From: Cyanoderma ruficeps
Taxonomy: Eukaryota > Chordata > Aves > Passeriformes > Timaliidae
Direction: 5' to 3'
DNA length: 64,000 nt
NCBI GenBank assembly: GCA_008694505.1
Contig: VZDJ01000052.1
Location: forward strand, 2,621,245 to 2,685,244
The position numbers were made by a program, and so were the translations under genes. A model generated the notes under the pieces. That model searched no databases, had not been told where the DNA came from, and saw only the letters and a list, made by a program, of their open reading frames with translations. Numbering within the stretch: the stretch's first letter is position 1; every line of letters begins with the position of its first letter. This document shows positions 24,301 through 34,359 of the stretch, in pieces.

Positions 24301-26602
24301 TGGAAAAGAAAAGTTTTTCAAAGTCTCTTGTGTCCAATAGGTCTCATAAACCAAAATATTATGAAGTCTTTACAGCAGGTTCTACCTTTTAAAGATGTAT
24401 TCCCAGGAAGCCGTTGCAAACATGGTCTAAGGAGCTCTCTTAATGAGAGCAACCCATGTGCTGAGAAAATGGGATCTTGTTTTATTTCAGATAAATATGA
24501 AGGGAGAGAGAACAGAGAGAGAAACACCTCCCAGCCCCTTAATTCCCACACTGCTGAGGGGCAGGGACCCAACACACCAAATGAGGGACCTTCAGCCACA
24601 CCAAATGGCACTGATTTCTTTTAACATCTCAGGCCATGCAAGGCACTGCTAATGAACATCTCCTTCAGTCCCAGGCTGCCTGCAAACACCCCAGTTTTGA
24701 ACACCTAATACTGGAGGGCTTTGTTGAAAATCTGATAGAAGAATCAGGAAAGATGAGGCAAGCCTGAACCCCACAGGCAACCAGCCCCATGTAAGGAGGT
24801 CTCTCATCAGAGGAATCCATCCCTGTGGCGGGAAACAGCTTCAGAGCAGAGCTGCCCTTATCTCCCTGCCAACACCCAGCTCTGCTGATGCCAGCACAGC
24901 AAGGGACGTCCCCAGCTCTTTGTCAGCCTGTCACTGGCAGCTTTAGATCCCCTCTCATCATGATTAGCTTCAGCCCTTACAAGTAAAACGTTCACTGCTC
25001 CCACAGTTTATTGCCTGCAAATACTTCCTTGGAGTGTCCTTTCCTTAATGTGTCATTTTGGTTTTATGAGGGCGAGTAACATCAGAGCATCTGGAATCAT
25101 TAAAAAAGGTACAATAAAAATCAGGTGAGCCCTGCTCCATCCCCTCCTGCTCCTATTCACTCCTCAGGGCAATTTTTTGGTTTGTGTTTGAGCAGGGAAA
25201 TTTCTGTGATGGCAGCTTCTGCATGGAGCTAGGAGGTCTGGAATAAGCAGTGGAGGCAAGTTGTCTTCTCTTGCCATTATAAAGCTTTTCTATGGGTGTC
25301 CTTAAAATTAAGGTTCTGGGCCCTTGGAGATCCTGCTAAATGAATTATCACAGTTTTCTACAACCTTAAACTTGCATCAGATTTCTAGCTGAATGGCCCA
25401 TGACCTATGGAAAAACAACTGGAGCAGTGAGTAGGATTGCAGAAAAGCAAAGCAGGGAGGGAGAAAGACTAAGGATAAACCAGGAAAAATCACGGTTTGG
25501 TTTGTTAGAGCCAGAGGAACTGAGGACAAAGCCTTTGCAAAGACAAGAGCAGGGGGTTAAACATCTGCACCAAAACAGCCCCTGAAGGAAGGAGATGTCA
25601 GCAGCTGTTTGAGCAGCTTGACTGGGCTCAGCTGGGCTGAGGGGAGCAGCCTCCAGCTGCCTCCTTCCCTCTGCCCTGCTCAGGGACATTTGGGAGCAGG
25701 GAACCAACTGATGTGATGCCAATTGTGACACCTCCACCGAATCCCACAGCAAGTGCCCACTGACTTTGTGCTGACCTTGTTCTTCTGAGGCCAAGGGTGA
25801 CCTGAGCCCAGGTTTTGACAACAGTTCAGGGGGTCAGTCTAAGTCAAAACTGGTTTAGAACAACTGCCAGCATTTACAGTATCTCCTGGTGAAGGGCTGA
25901 CCTCCTGCTGGAAACCCCAGAGGCCACCCAGGACTGAGCCTGGCTTTCCCAGCTCATCCCAGAGCTGGGAAATCCAACTCCTTCCTGCAGGGCCCTGCAG
26001 CTCCCATCTGGGAATGTCACAGAACTGATTCAGTTTAGGAGAACTAAGGAAAAGGCAAAACCGACTAAGGACCTAAAAAGTACAACTCCACCCCAAGAAC
26101 CCCTTGCTGGCACTATAACCCCGAATGCAGAAATTAGAGTTTCACTGGCTGATTAAATATTGGAGCTGAAGGACTCTGGAGAGAATTTCTGTTAACAAAA
26201 GAACACAAAAGCAGGCAAAGCTAAAAAGGTGCTAATGGATTTTAGGGACTGCTTTTTGACAGAAAATGTTAGGTGGAGGAGTGAAAGGGGAGAGGGAGTT
26301 GTCCTGAAAAATCAGTTTTTTGAGAGATTTTTTGCTAAAATAGAAAGAAGTTGCAGAAAAGTTGAGTTTCGTTCACAGAGAAAAATCTAAAATTGCACCA
26401 GATCTACCAGTAAAGCAGAACTGACACCCCCTGCCTCCCACCCCAGCCTTCAATCATCCTCCTACCTGGAAAACGCTGCGACATTATCTGCCAGTGTTTC
26501 CTGGTCATCCGCCCCAGATCGGTAATAATCGTACACGGATTTGGGCAGAAAGGTTTTAGCGTACTCCTCAAAATCTGCAATGCACACTGGCTTGCCAGAC
26601 AT
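6238..26602 (-). CDS. HAO1: HAO1, hydroxyacid (glycolate) oxidase 1, complete 8-exon coding region
   Basis: Peroxisomal FMN enzyme that oxidises glycolate to glyoxylate and makes hydrogen peroxide. Eight minus-strand exons join in frame (137, 152, 256, 176, 92, 159, 70 and 71 bp) to 370 codons plus a TAG stop, exactly the human HAO1 length, and every intron is GT-AG. Active-site residues fall at the human positions: Tyr26, Trp110, Tyr132, Asp160, Lys236, His260 and Arg263. The FMN phosphate motifs are DGGVR at 291-295 and GR at 314-315. The last three residues are SKI, a type 1 peroxisomal targeting signal. HAO2 is the main alternative, but the closeness to HAO1 and the neighbouring TMX4 argue for HAO1. 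Exon boundaries were chosen by splice consensus and protein alignment from memory of the family. No frameshift or lost residue was seen, so the gene looks functional. Confidence 0.96.
6671..6740 (-). CDS. HAO1: HAO1 coding exon 7 (residues 325-348)
   Basis: Acceptor CCCAG|GGTG and donor ACAG|GTGGGA. It encodes [20 protein letters not shown], then ALTG, the helix that precedes the C-terminal tail in glycolate oxidases. Confidence 0.95.
7019..7177 (-). CDS. HAO1: HAO1 coding exon 6 (residues 272-324)
   Basis: Acceptor TTTAG|ATTG and donor CAA|GTAAGT, both phase 0. It encodes [20 protein letters not shown], then [20 protein letters not shown] and [10 protein letters not shown]. The DGGVR and GR motifs bind the FMN phosphate. 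This is the best conserved exon of the gene. Confidence 0.97.
7178..9702 (-). other. HAO1: HAO1 intron 5
   Basis: AT-rich intron. Apart from a perfect 17-bp inverted repeat at 9180-9274, nothing coding or repetitive was recognised. Introns 6 (6741-7018) and 7 (6309-6670) are short and empty. Confidence 0.8.
9180..9274. repeat. Perfect 17-bp inverted repeat
   Basis: TTTCACCTTTGGAAAAG at 9180-9196 is the exact reverse complement of 9258-9274, with 61 bp between the arms that include purine-rich GGAAAA repeats. It lies inside HAO1 intron 5. It could fold into a hairpin in the pre-mRNA or be the remains of a small foldback transposon. Confidence 0.7.
9703..9794 (-). CDS. HAO1: HAO1 coding exon 5 (residues 241-271)
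   Basis: Acceptor CCTAG|CTGA and donor ACT|GTGAGT. It encodes [18 protein letters not shown], then [12 protein letters not shown]. This holds the catalytic base His260 and the substrate-binding Arg263, in the SNHGARQLD signature of FMN-dependent hydroxyacid dehydrogenases. Residue 241 reads Ala, where human has Gly. Confidence 0.95.
10271..10446 (-). CDS. HAO1: HAO1 coding exon 4 (residues 182-241)
   Basis: Acceptor TTTAG|ATTA and donor AGGG|GTGTGT. It encodes LKNF, then [17 protein letters not shown], [22 protein letters not shown] sequence (here [19 protein letters not shown]) and the substrate/FMN lysine Lys236 in LKGILR. The first part (residues 186-199) is the variable loop of the family and is the most diverged part of the exon. 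Confidence 0.95.
10447..13282 (-). other. HAO1: HAO1 intron 3
   Basis: No gene or clear repeat seen. A small CpG-rich patch lies near 11510-11580. Intron 4 (9795-10270) is 476 bp and empty. Confidence 0.75.
13283..13538 (-). CDS. HAO1: HAO1 coding exon 3 (residues 97-182)
   Basis: The largest exon of the gene. Acceptor TGCAG|CCTG and donor CTCAG|GTACC. It encodes [20 protein letters not shown] (Trp110), [12 protein letters not shown] (Tyr132) and [12 protein letters not shown] (Asp160). Third codon positions are nearly all G or C. Long reading frames on the plus strand here are antisense shadows. Confidence 0.96.
13539..20048 (-). other. HAO1: HAO1 intron 2
   Basis: A probable CR1 end lies at 15140-15228. 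A CpG-rich patch (about 19000-19260) contains a plus-strand open frame with no recognisable domain. A GATA/GGTA-like simple repeat lies near 19762-19780. Nothing else can be supported. Confidence 0.7.
15140..15228 (-). repeat. Degraded CR1-like 3' end
   Basis: Starts GGAATCACAGAATAGTAAAG and continues with a CR1-like CCGAACCTGGCCTCCGGCAG segment, so the element's 3' end faces left (minus strand). It is too diverged to be certain. Confidence 0.4.
20049..20200 (-). CDS. HAO1: HAO1 coding exon 2 (residues 46-97)
   Basis: Acceptor GGCAG|GTGG and donor AGAG|GTGAGC. It encodes [12 protein letters not shown], then [23 protein letters not shown] in pieces, and RMAHPHGE, the conserved FMN-binding first strand region (ATAMQRMAH). 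The exon is strikingly GC- and CpG-rich compared with the introns around it. Confidence 0.95.
20201..26465 (-). other. HAO1: HAO1 intron 1
   Basis: A long first intron with T-rich runs near 21520 and 22201-22216 and no supported gene. The open frames in it are short or run antisense and show no family resemblance. Confidence 0.75.
26466..26602 (-). CDS. HAO1: HAO1 coding exon 1 (residues 1-46)
   Basis: Begins at an ATG with A at -3 and encodes [14 protein letters not shown], then [15 protein letters not shown], matching the N-terminus of glycolate oxidases. Tyr26 of the active site is here. The exon ends in the middle of an Arg codon at a CAG|GTAGG donor. The first residues differ from the human MLPRL start, which is normal variation for this family. 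Confidence 0.95.
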
Positions 26603-26643
26603 GTTTGCAGGCCTCACTGGGTTAGTTTATTCCCACTTCCCAC

Positions 26644-26714
26644 TCTTTTAAACTCTGGAGTTTTGCCTGTAAATCATTAATATGAGACCTCATCGGGATT
26701 CAATTTATTTACAT
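26644..26714 (-). promoter_or_regulatory. HAO1: Candidate HAO1 liver promoter: TATA-like box, HNF1 site, FOXA site
   Basis: Read on the minus strand, a TTTAAAA box lies at 26646-26652, about 45 bp upstream of the ATG. Behind it, 26669-26681 reads GTAAATCATTAAT on the plus strand, matching 10 of the 12 fixed bases of the HNF1 consensus (GTTAATNATTAAC). At about 26702-26713 is a TATTTAC core typical of FOXA factors. The order fits a liver-specific promoter, and HAO1 is known to be liver-enriched. Factor binding is inferred. Confidence 0.45.
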
Positions 26715-28804
26715 TCCCCCCTCCAAAAAAATAAATACACCAACTTCTTGTGTCATATTGGACTTCAGCACCATCTTTTAGTTCATATGGTCAAGGCCAA
26801 CCTAGAACATAACAGAATAAAATATGGTAAAAAGAAACAAAATTACTAAGCAAGGAAAGAAATGCATAATTAAACCTCCAATATCAGGAATGTACATTCC
26901 CCTCTGACATCCAAAATATCCAGGAGACTGAAAGCAGAATGAGTTTGCTCACACCCAAAAGGCAAAATCTTGATTTAGACGATTTCTAAAAGCAGGTCCC
27001 AGCCTGCACATTTAGGGTAACACGTAACACAGGTGAGATTGCAGTTATTTCCATTAGAATCCTGGATTGCAGAGACCCAGCTGCCAGCCATCCTTGGACA
27101 AACAGCTCCTGATTTTCAGGTAATTCCATCTCCACAACCCAGAGGGCTCTCGTTGTTCTTAAAATGTTAAGGAGTCAGATGCACTCACCGGCTGGAAATG
27201 AAATCATCTTCTCAAAGAGACCACCCTCATCCAAAGTGTAACAGACTTGGTTAACATTTCTTGATTTGTCCTTGTTTTAAATTTTAAAAATTATGCAGCG
27301 TTTGCAACAGGTTTACAGCAGTTGTTTGACAGGGAAATTAAGAGTATATCATGTGTATATAATTCAGTTTTTCAGCTGCAGACTGCACATTAATATCAAT
27401 TTACACACAATTACACCACGAGGCATTTGTCACATACCAGTGTCAGAAACAATTCAAATGCAAACTGCTTTAACCTTGGCGTTTTCCTGCGCTTGCAGCT
27501 AAAAACTGGGGACATGTCGGACATGTCTGCTTGTGTTTATTTAAAGTTTGCATCAACTGTGCTAAAAACAGGTATTTATCCTGGAGCATGAGACAGGAAG
27601 TGCTGCATGATAGCTGAAAATTTTAATATGTGCAGCTGAACTCAACCTGAATGAACTCAAAAGGTTTTTATGTTGGGAAGTTGCAAAAAATTTTGGAGGC
27701 AACAATAGTGTTGCACCACTGTTCCCCTCTCCCTGTTCTATAATACCTGTATTCTTCAAAACTCTTCCCATCTTGATATCTCTTTCTCCACTTAGATGCT
27801 TCTCTGCCACATTCACAGAATATTGGTGATTTACTTTAATTGCCGTTATTTGCCACTGACAGTTCCTCTCCCTCCCCCATTGTGAAGTTCCTCAAGTGCC
27901 ACCCTTTATGGATCCTCCCACATGTGCCAGTCACACCCCAAATCCCCTCTGGGACCACTGAGCTCCTGCTGCAAGCCAGCCAACACACCTTGGGAAGCTC
28001 CACAGAGCTCAGGGTCCAACTGCAACTGGAGCCTCCTGCAGGATCCACTACTTCCCATGCTGGCTAGCTGCTGAGCTGGGAGAGCTGAAAGGTGCCAGTA
28101 TCAGCACAAGGGAAGCAAAACTAAGGAAAACATGAAATTTAATGCCAGATCTCCCCAGCACATCTGACAACACACTCAGCTTCCCTCCAAGTAATTGGCT
28201 CCTCATTTTAATGAATCTTTCTGGATGAGATTTCATCTGGCTGCTTAATGAGGCCTCAGCTATCTGACCTTTAACCCTGGAGCCAAGGAATGGTATTTTG
28301 ACTGAACAGCAAAGAGTTTGCCCCAGCAACCACGCAAACCTCACTGCCACAGCCGAGGTCAAAAAACCCAACAGAGTCAGGGTAGTGTGAACATGCCCTC
28401 CCACATCTGCTGCTTCTCCCTTGTTCCTTTGGCAGGAACTACAAACAGAGAATGGGGTCACACCTGGAGCTCAGCTGAAGCAGGCTCCACAAAGGAAACT
28501 TCTCAAGGTGGTTCACAAAGGTCAATCACAAATTCCAGCTGAAAAACCCCGGAGAGGGTTATTGAACAGAGACACAACTCGTGGATTCGAAAGCACTACT
28601 TGCAAAAGCCAAAAAGGTTTCAGAGAAAAACCACAACATGCTTGTCCTGATGTCTGTTACTTGCTAGAAAGGGAGACTTTGCACAGCATTCCAGTCTGGA
28701 CCCGAGTCCTTCTGCAGGATCAGAGAGGCAACATCAACAGTCTCCTGTCAGCACATGAAAACCTTTGCAGGGGAAAGATGACCCAGCTGGGACTTTCTCC
28801 CTTC

Positions 28805-28842
28805 AGTTAACTGCAGTAAAGATTAACTGAAGTTAACTGCAG
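28805..28842. repeat. Direct repeat of AGTTAACTGCAG with a third GATTAACTG between
   Basis: AGTTAACTGCAG occurs at 28805-28816 and again at 28831-28842, with GATTAACTGA between them. GTTAA/TTAAC are HNF1 half-sites, and the block is 2.2 kb upstream of HAO1. A regulatory role is only a suggestion. Confidence 0.4.
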
Positions 28843-31779
28843 CATAGAATTCAAATATTTTAATGTTCAAGCCATTGCCCATTCCTCAACTGTTGTGCAA
28901 AGCTGTTGTTATCAAGTACCCTACATAAATATGACAGTTATTCTGGCTTCCAAATTGCCCACAAACAATTTCTCCAAATAAAGTCATAAAGTACCTGTTT
29001 TCTAATGTTTTTGGACAACACCTCACATCAGTCAAAGCTGAACCAATTCATTTTGTCCCCTCCAACCCAGCCAGAAGAACCAACAGAAAATATTTGTGGG
29101 GTTTTTCCCCCAGCAGCCATCTGGGAACTCCACTGCGGGAGTCAAAGCTGATGGATGCTGCAGGGATGAGGACAGCTCCTTGGTCATTCAGCAGCGAGCA
29201 GGTGGCTGGAACAGGCCCCTGGATGTCTATTTTGGGAAGTCAGCTGGGAAGTCTGGAGACTGCTGAGATGGCAGAAGAGCATTGAGCAGAGGACTGATTG
29301 TCCTGGGAGGAGCTGGATGGTTCTGGCTACAATGAAACCAACCCAGGGCAGATTTACAAAGAACTCAGTGTTACTTTTGTCCCCACGACCACAGCAGCAA
29401 AGACCTAAAATGTGCCCTTATCAAGGGTGATCTTTTCATCTCCTGATGTGTGACTGACACTTGGAATGGCCACTGTCCTTTCTGCATCCTCTGCAAGCAC
29501 AAGAGGCACTGGCCCAGCCTGTGCCAGGCAAATCTGTGGTGCACAGGTTCAGTCCCCCACACTCCTCTGGAATCCAGATTAACAAATGCATAAGTATGAA
29601 GTACCAGCAGGCTCCAAGTAATTCTAGTGAGCCATAACAAACAACCTTTCCACATAAAATGGAAATCTAAATGAAAATATTAGGATAATTCCATCCCCAT
29701 TTGTTCCTTGTGCGTTTAAATACAGAGCTTTCCTTTCTCCTCAGGAAAGATAAAGTGAAAGTAAAAGCAGAGAGTTTTAGGTGTTTTTTTAATGGGAATG
29801 AAGATGTTTGGTTAAAAATAAGTAAACACCACAGTGATCACTGGAGTAAAACAGTGTACTCCCCAGCAGGGAAGGGAATGACAGTACACACTATTGGGGA
29901 GCTGCATTCCCAGAGCTGGGACTTACTACTGGTCCAGTTCTAAAGAAAATCAAGTTTTTCTACCACTTTAGTTCAGCCACTAGAGAGTATCTTCAATATT
30001 TCCTCTACAAAACTAGAGCTTGGATTTGTCTGCTTGAACCTGATCAAAACCTGCTCTGATTTTGCCTGTAGTATTCCATGTGCTGTTTTCACGGAGAAAA
30101 TTTCATATTCTCACATCACAAAAGAGAACAAGAAGCAGCTGATGAAACAGCAAACAAAATGCTCACAAGGCTTCATTTGATACTGTTCCAGACTCCACTT
30201 TGCATCCGGAAACGAACCCAGTGGCAAAGAAAACTCAAGTGAGTGGCAAACAGCCCAGGCCCTGCAGCTGCTCAAATCACAGGGAGAGGAGCTCCAGTAA
30301 CTCACCTGAGCAGAAAGAATCCAGGTGCAGATCCAGCAGCTGCTCACACCATCCAGGAGGTCGCAGGGATGGCTCCTGGCAGTCCCTTCTCCCTCTGGCA
30401 CAGCTGCCCCTACAGCCTATTCCTGCAGCACTGCCTGGAACGTGAACCACAACCTGAGGATGGTTCATTTAGGTCTGTACATTTCCTGCTGACCTCCAAA
30501 TCCCACAGGGAGTCAGCACAGCTTTGGCAGAGTTTGGGATTTCTCAGGGAGAGGGAAGAACTATGTCGTGTGGAGGTGAAGGGTTTGGTTATGTTGTTCT
30601 ACCCAGCTCCATTCTGAACCTTTGAGAGCCCTGGGTTCCTCCAGGGAAACCCTCCAAAAGGAAGCAATTCATTGATGTCCAGGTTTCTTTTAAAGATTTT
30701 AAGGAATATTCACAAGTCACAATCTCTATGATTAACTGGAAAATCAGCATTAAAAAAAAAAAAACCGAAAAATCCTTTTGTTAACGACACAGATGAGCCA
30801 ACTCTGCACTGAGGAAATGAAAATGACTCCAAGCAGGTCATAAATACAAAATTTTATGTGGCATTTCAGTAAAAATATGCCTAAGTATAAATTTGCAACA
30901 CTTGCATGTAACAGACAACCCTGTGTAACATTTCCAGGAAGAAAACCCACATAACACAGTGCCACCCCCACAGGGGCAGTAGATACAGTGCATTCCAAGA
31001 CACATATTCAAGTTTTACACAGATCCCAAGGACAGGAGGTTTGGAATGCTGGATGGATTTCCAGCCTCTTGAAGAAGGAACCTGCCAGATTTTTTCCATG
31101 ACTTGCTGTTAAGCATTCCCATTCCAGTGGCATGCAGCCCAACTGATATTTAAATTGCTTCTCAACAATCTTAAATTAATTTTGACACACAGCTTTACTT
31201 CACAAGCCTTAAGGCCCTGTCCTTCATCAAAACATTTTGAACAGTGCCAGCAGCAGCTTCTCCAAGGCCCTTTTGTCTATACTGAGGTTGCAAGAACAAG
31301 TTCCATTTCTTCATGATTAATCCTAACAGAACAGAGATAACAGTACACCCAGATTGCACAAAAGGTTGATCCTGACATTTTGGAAACACACCAAGTTTAA
31401 AACTATTGTAATAGTCTAATTAGCACTACTCACATGATTCAATTAAAGTGTTTTAGTGGGAAAAAAATCTGGTCCTGGAAGGTATATTAGCATGACACTT
31501 CTACTGCACAGCTAACAGTTTTTCTGTTAAACACAAATTCAGCCTTTACTGTGTTTGCTGCTCGGTGTTTCCCAGACAAACATTAGTCAAAACTGAGTAT
31601 CTCCAGTATCACACTACTGTAATTTTTCTACAAACGTAACATTAAGTTGGAGAGATCAATGGTTGCACAGTATCACCTTTTCTAAGCAAAGCCTTAATCA
31701 CAATTCAGTGATCTTTGTAATAAGGTACACCAATACACATCAAATATGGTCAAACCCAGGCAGCATTAATATTCCCCAC

Positions 31780-31785
31780 TTTATT
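31780..31785 (-). terminator. TMX4: Possible TMX4 polyadenylation signal (AATAAA)
   Basis: The minus strand reads AATAAA 2.3 kb past the TMX4 stop codon, which would give a long 3' UTR. Other A/T-rich variants lie in the same region, so this choice is tentative. Confidence 0.25.
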
Positions 31786-32040
31786 CATGAAAACACAGGA
31801 CCAACATCCATCCTATGTTCAAGAACCCTTAGAAGCCTGACCAAGCTCACTTCTAGATTCAGAAGACAGATCCAAGCTGCTGTCACCTGCTGCCTGCTTA
31901 TTTAATCCCCACTCATCAGTGATCTTACAGTTCAGCCTATCATGATGGAAAACACTTCCTATCTTTGGTTTAAATAATCCAAACCCAACTGTGACGTGCA
32001 CCAAACGGAGGAGAGGAAATGTGAGCAGAGAATTCAGACA

Positions 32041-32076
32041 CAGCACACAAAGGGGCTTCAGCACACAAAGGGGCTT
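32041..32076. repeat. Exact 18-bp tandem duplication
   Basis: CAGCACACAAAGGGGCTT occurs twice with no gap and no mismatch. If the TMX4 3' UTR is long, this lies close to it, about 2 kb past the stop. Confidence 0.85.
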
Positions 32077-32802
32077 CTGAGCTCTCCCACAGCATCTCAC
32101 AAAAGGCCTTTTAGGACCAAGTGCCATTCATGGGTTTGCTTGCTTGTGAAACCGCAGGGAAACCCAACTCCTGCGAGAACACCTTTTTGTCTTCCAAGTG
32201 CACAATTCTTCTCTTCACACTGTAGTGGCCACAACGTTTTCTTGATTTCTGCAGATAAAAGTGTAGCTTTTAAAAGGCTGCTGTGTGCCTCACCTATTGC
32301 TGAGTCCTGTGGCTGCCAGCTTTACAACTGCTCAGTTACATGGGACAACACCCAAACATCACAAACTGTTCTCAAGATAGTGCAATGTACTGATATTATC
32401 AAGTCTATGTTTTCACCTATGTGAAAGCACATTTAGAGGTGTCCACTACATGGAACTCAAACTCCAGACTGGGAGTAGTCCTTAAGAAATTTCAATTTAA
32501 GGATATGCAGTGTAATTTTCTCCTGTGAGCAGCTCTACCAGACAAATGCAAAGTTTCTACCACATAGTTTGAAAACAGACGTGACAGGACATAGATGAGA
32601 AAGTTGAGCTTTCTTGGCAAATATGTTCTTTATGAGCATTAAAAAACAACAACAACAAAACAGCTTTCAACACAAATTGGCCCTGTTGATCTCAGTCTCA
32701 AAGGAATTTTGCACTTGCAACTTCTCTTCTAATGAGAGATGATCTTATCTCTGACTACTCTTCATTCTTGAAATTCATGCATGTTAGCAAGGTTTATGCA
32801 AC

Positions 32803-32817
32803 ATATATATATATATT
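32803..32817. repeat. (AT)n microsatellite
   Basis: Short run of about seven TA/AT units. Confidence 0.85.
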
Positions 32818-34072
32818 AAAATAATATCAAGATTAGGACACATCTTACGTTCATGGTCATACAACAACAAAGCAGGAACGTACAGAATCTCACTGAGGGT
32901 ACTCCTTACCCAAAAACACTTAATATATTAACCCAAAGGAGTGATATGTTTAATGACCCAAGTCTAACCACATCTAATGCTGTCTACCTGATGAGCCATT
33001 TTCACTTCACACAGTTCAACACACATGGTTATTCTGACAGAAGTAGCAAAACCCAAAGCTTCTCGCCACTACCCACCTGTGCCCCCTTCTCTTTTCCCAA
33101 CATGATAATTCCAAAAGTAGAAAAGTGATCAAAGATAAAACCTTAAGTGCCTCTTAACGTCACTAAAACAGCTTGAGTTCTGCCAAAAGCATTCTGAGCT
33201 GGGAATGGCAGGACTGCACTGCACGTGACAAACTTGTACTGGCAAGAAAAATACAACTTACTGACTCCAAACTGAATATTTCCTGCTATCATCTCCTGAT
33301 GGGAACAAATTACCAAAAGACAAAAAAAAATAGTCGTGCTTTGGCAAAATTTCCCCCCAGACCAAAATAATTTCCTTTAAAACTCTTAAAAGTTCCAACA
33401 CATTTTAAACATTTAGCTGCCACTCTCTTTCTGCCTGAGGTTTTTAATTACTCCAACTCCTTGGGTCAAACAACTCAAGCTGCACAGCCAAAAACTGACA
33501 CGTCTGGGGGTGAGCCGTAGGATCAACTTCCAAAACAAAGACAAATAGAAATGGAAGAGCAAGGTGCTTCGGTTGAAAGTGATAAAAACAAACCCATGAT
33601 ACACAACACTTCTGATAGATGACCAGTAAGGTGCCTCCTTTCACTAGTGAATCGTCTCTGTGCTTCTGTGGCATTTGGGAACAATCAACATTCAGACAGA
33701 AAAGTCATAGTCCCGCCAAGCTACCGTGGAGTTAAAAGTCCTGATCTTGCCCAGGTCAGTCCTTAGAGGGACACACACACAATGATCATTTTAGAGCTGG
33801 TGAACTGAGGCTGAGACCTCCTATTTCTCTGAGAGGACACGGAACAGATAAGACACTGATTTTGATTGTCACGGCTAAGGTCACACAACACACAGCAAAT
33901 GTGCTTATCAAAGAAAGTAAGCAAGTACTAAGCTTAAAAAAAGAGGAGCCTGCTGGCAGAGCAGAGCTTTGCGTAAACACCAACGACAAATCAAGTGTAA
34001 GCTCCAGCTTCAGACCCTGAAGGAGTCTGACACTTCTTTGGTCCAAGTGTACAAGGTACACCACCGGGAACA

Positions 34073-34359
34073 CTATAGTTCCTTCTCAGCCCCCTGACTT
34101 TTCCGCTGCCTCACTGTGCTTTCAGTCTCTGACTCAGCTAAAGGCTGCTCGCTCAACTCTTCCATTTCTTCGTCCCCCGATTCTTTTCCAAGTGCTAAAT
34201 CCTCCTCCGACTCATCAGCACTTGAATTTGCTGCGTCTTCTCCGTCTGAGAGCTCTTTCACATCTGCAGCCTCTCCCGCATCGTCCGCGGAAAGCTCCGG
34301 CGCCTCCTCCGGCTCCTCCAGCGCCGCGTTCTCCGCGTTCTCCTTGGTAATCGCCTCTT
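34073..34359 (-). CDS. TMX4: TMX4 terminal coding exon 8 (residues 230-324): acidic tail
   Basis: Acceptor TTTAG|AAGA; stop TAG. Rich in Glu and Asp, with CK2-like sites (SDGED, SADESEED, SGDEE), ending RQRKSQGAEKEL. The Arg-containing RQRK segment resembles an ER retention signal and is shared with the human tail. The tail is cytosolic by topology, so the final KEL is not a lumenal KDEL signal. Confidence 0.93.

Larger units (their letters stand above)
26603..34072. other. Intergenic region between TMX4 (3' end) and HAO1 (5' end)
   Basis: Contains the HAO1 promoter at its left edge and the TMX4 3' UTR at its right edge. No additional gene is supported. It includes a GTTAAC-rich duplicate at 28805-28842, an exact 18-bp tandem duplication at 32041-32076 and an AT microsatellite near 32803-32817. 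Confidence 0.65.

Noticed and set aside
34073..34084. C-terminal EKEL of TMX4 as a KDEL-type retrieval signal
   Set aside because: The tail is cytosolic in this type I protein, so the lumenal KDEL receptor could not bind it.
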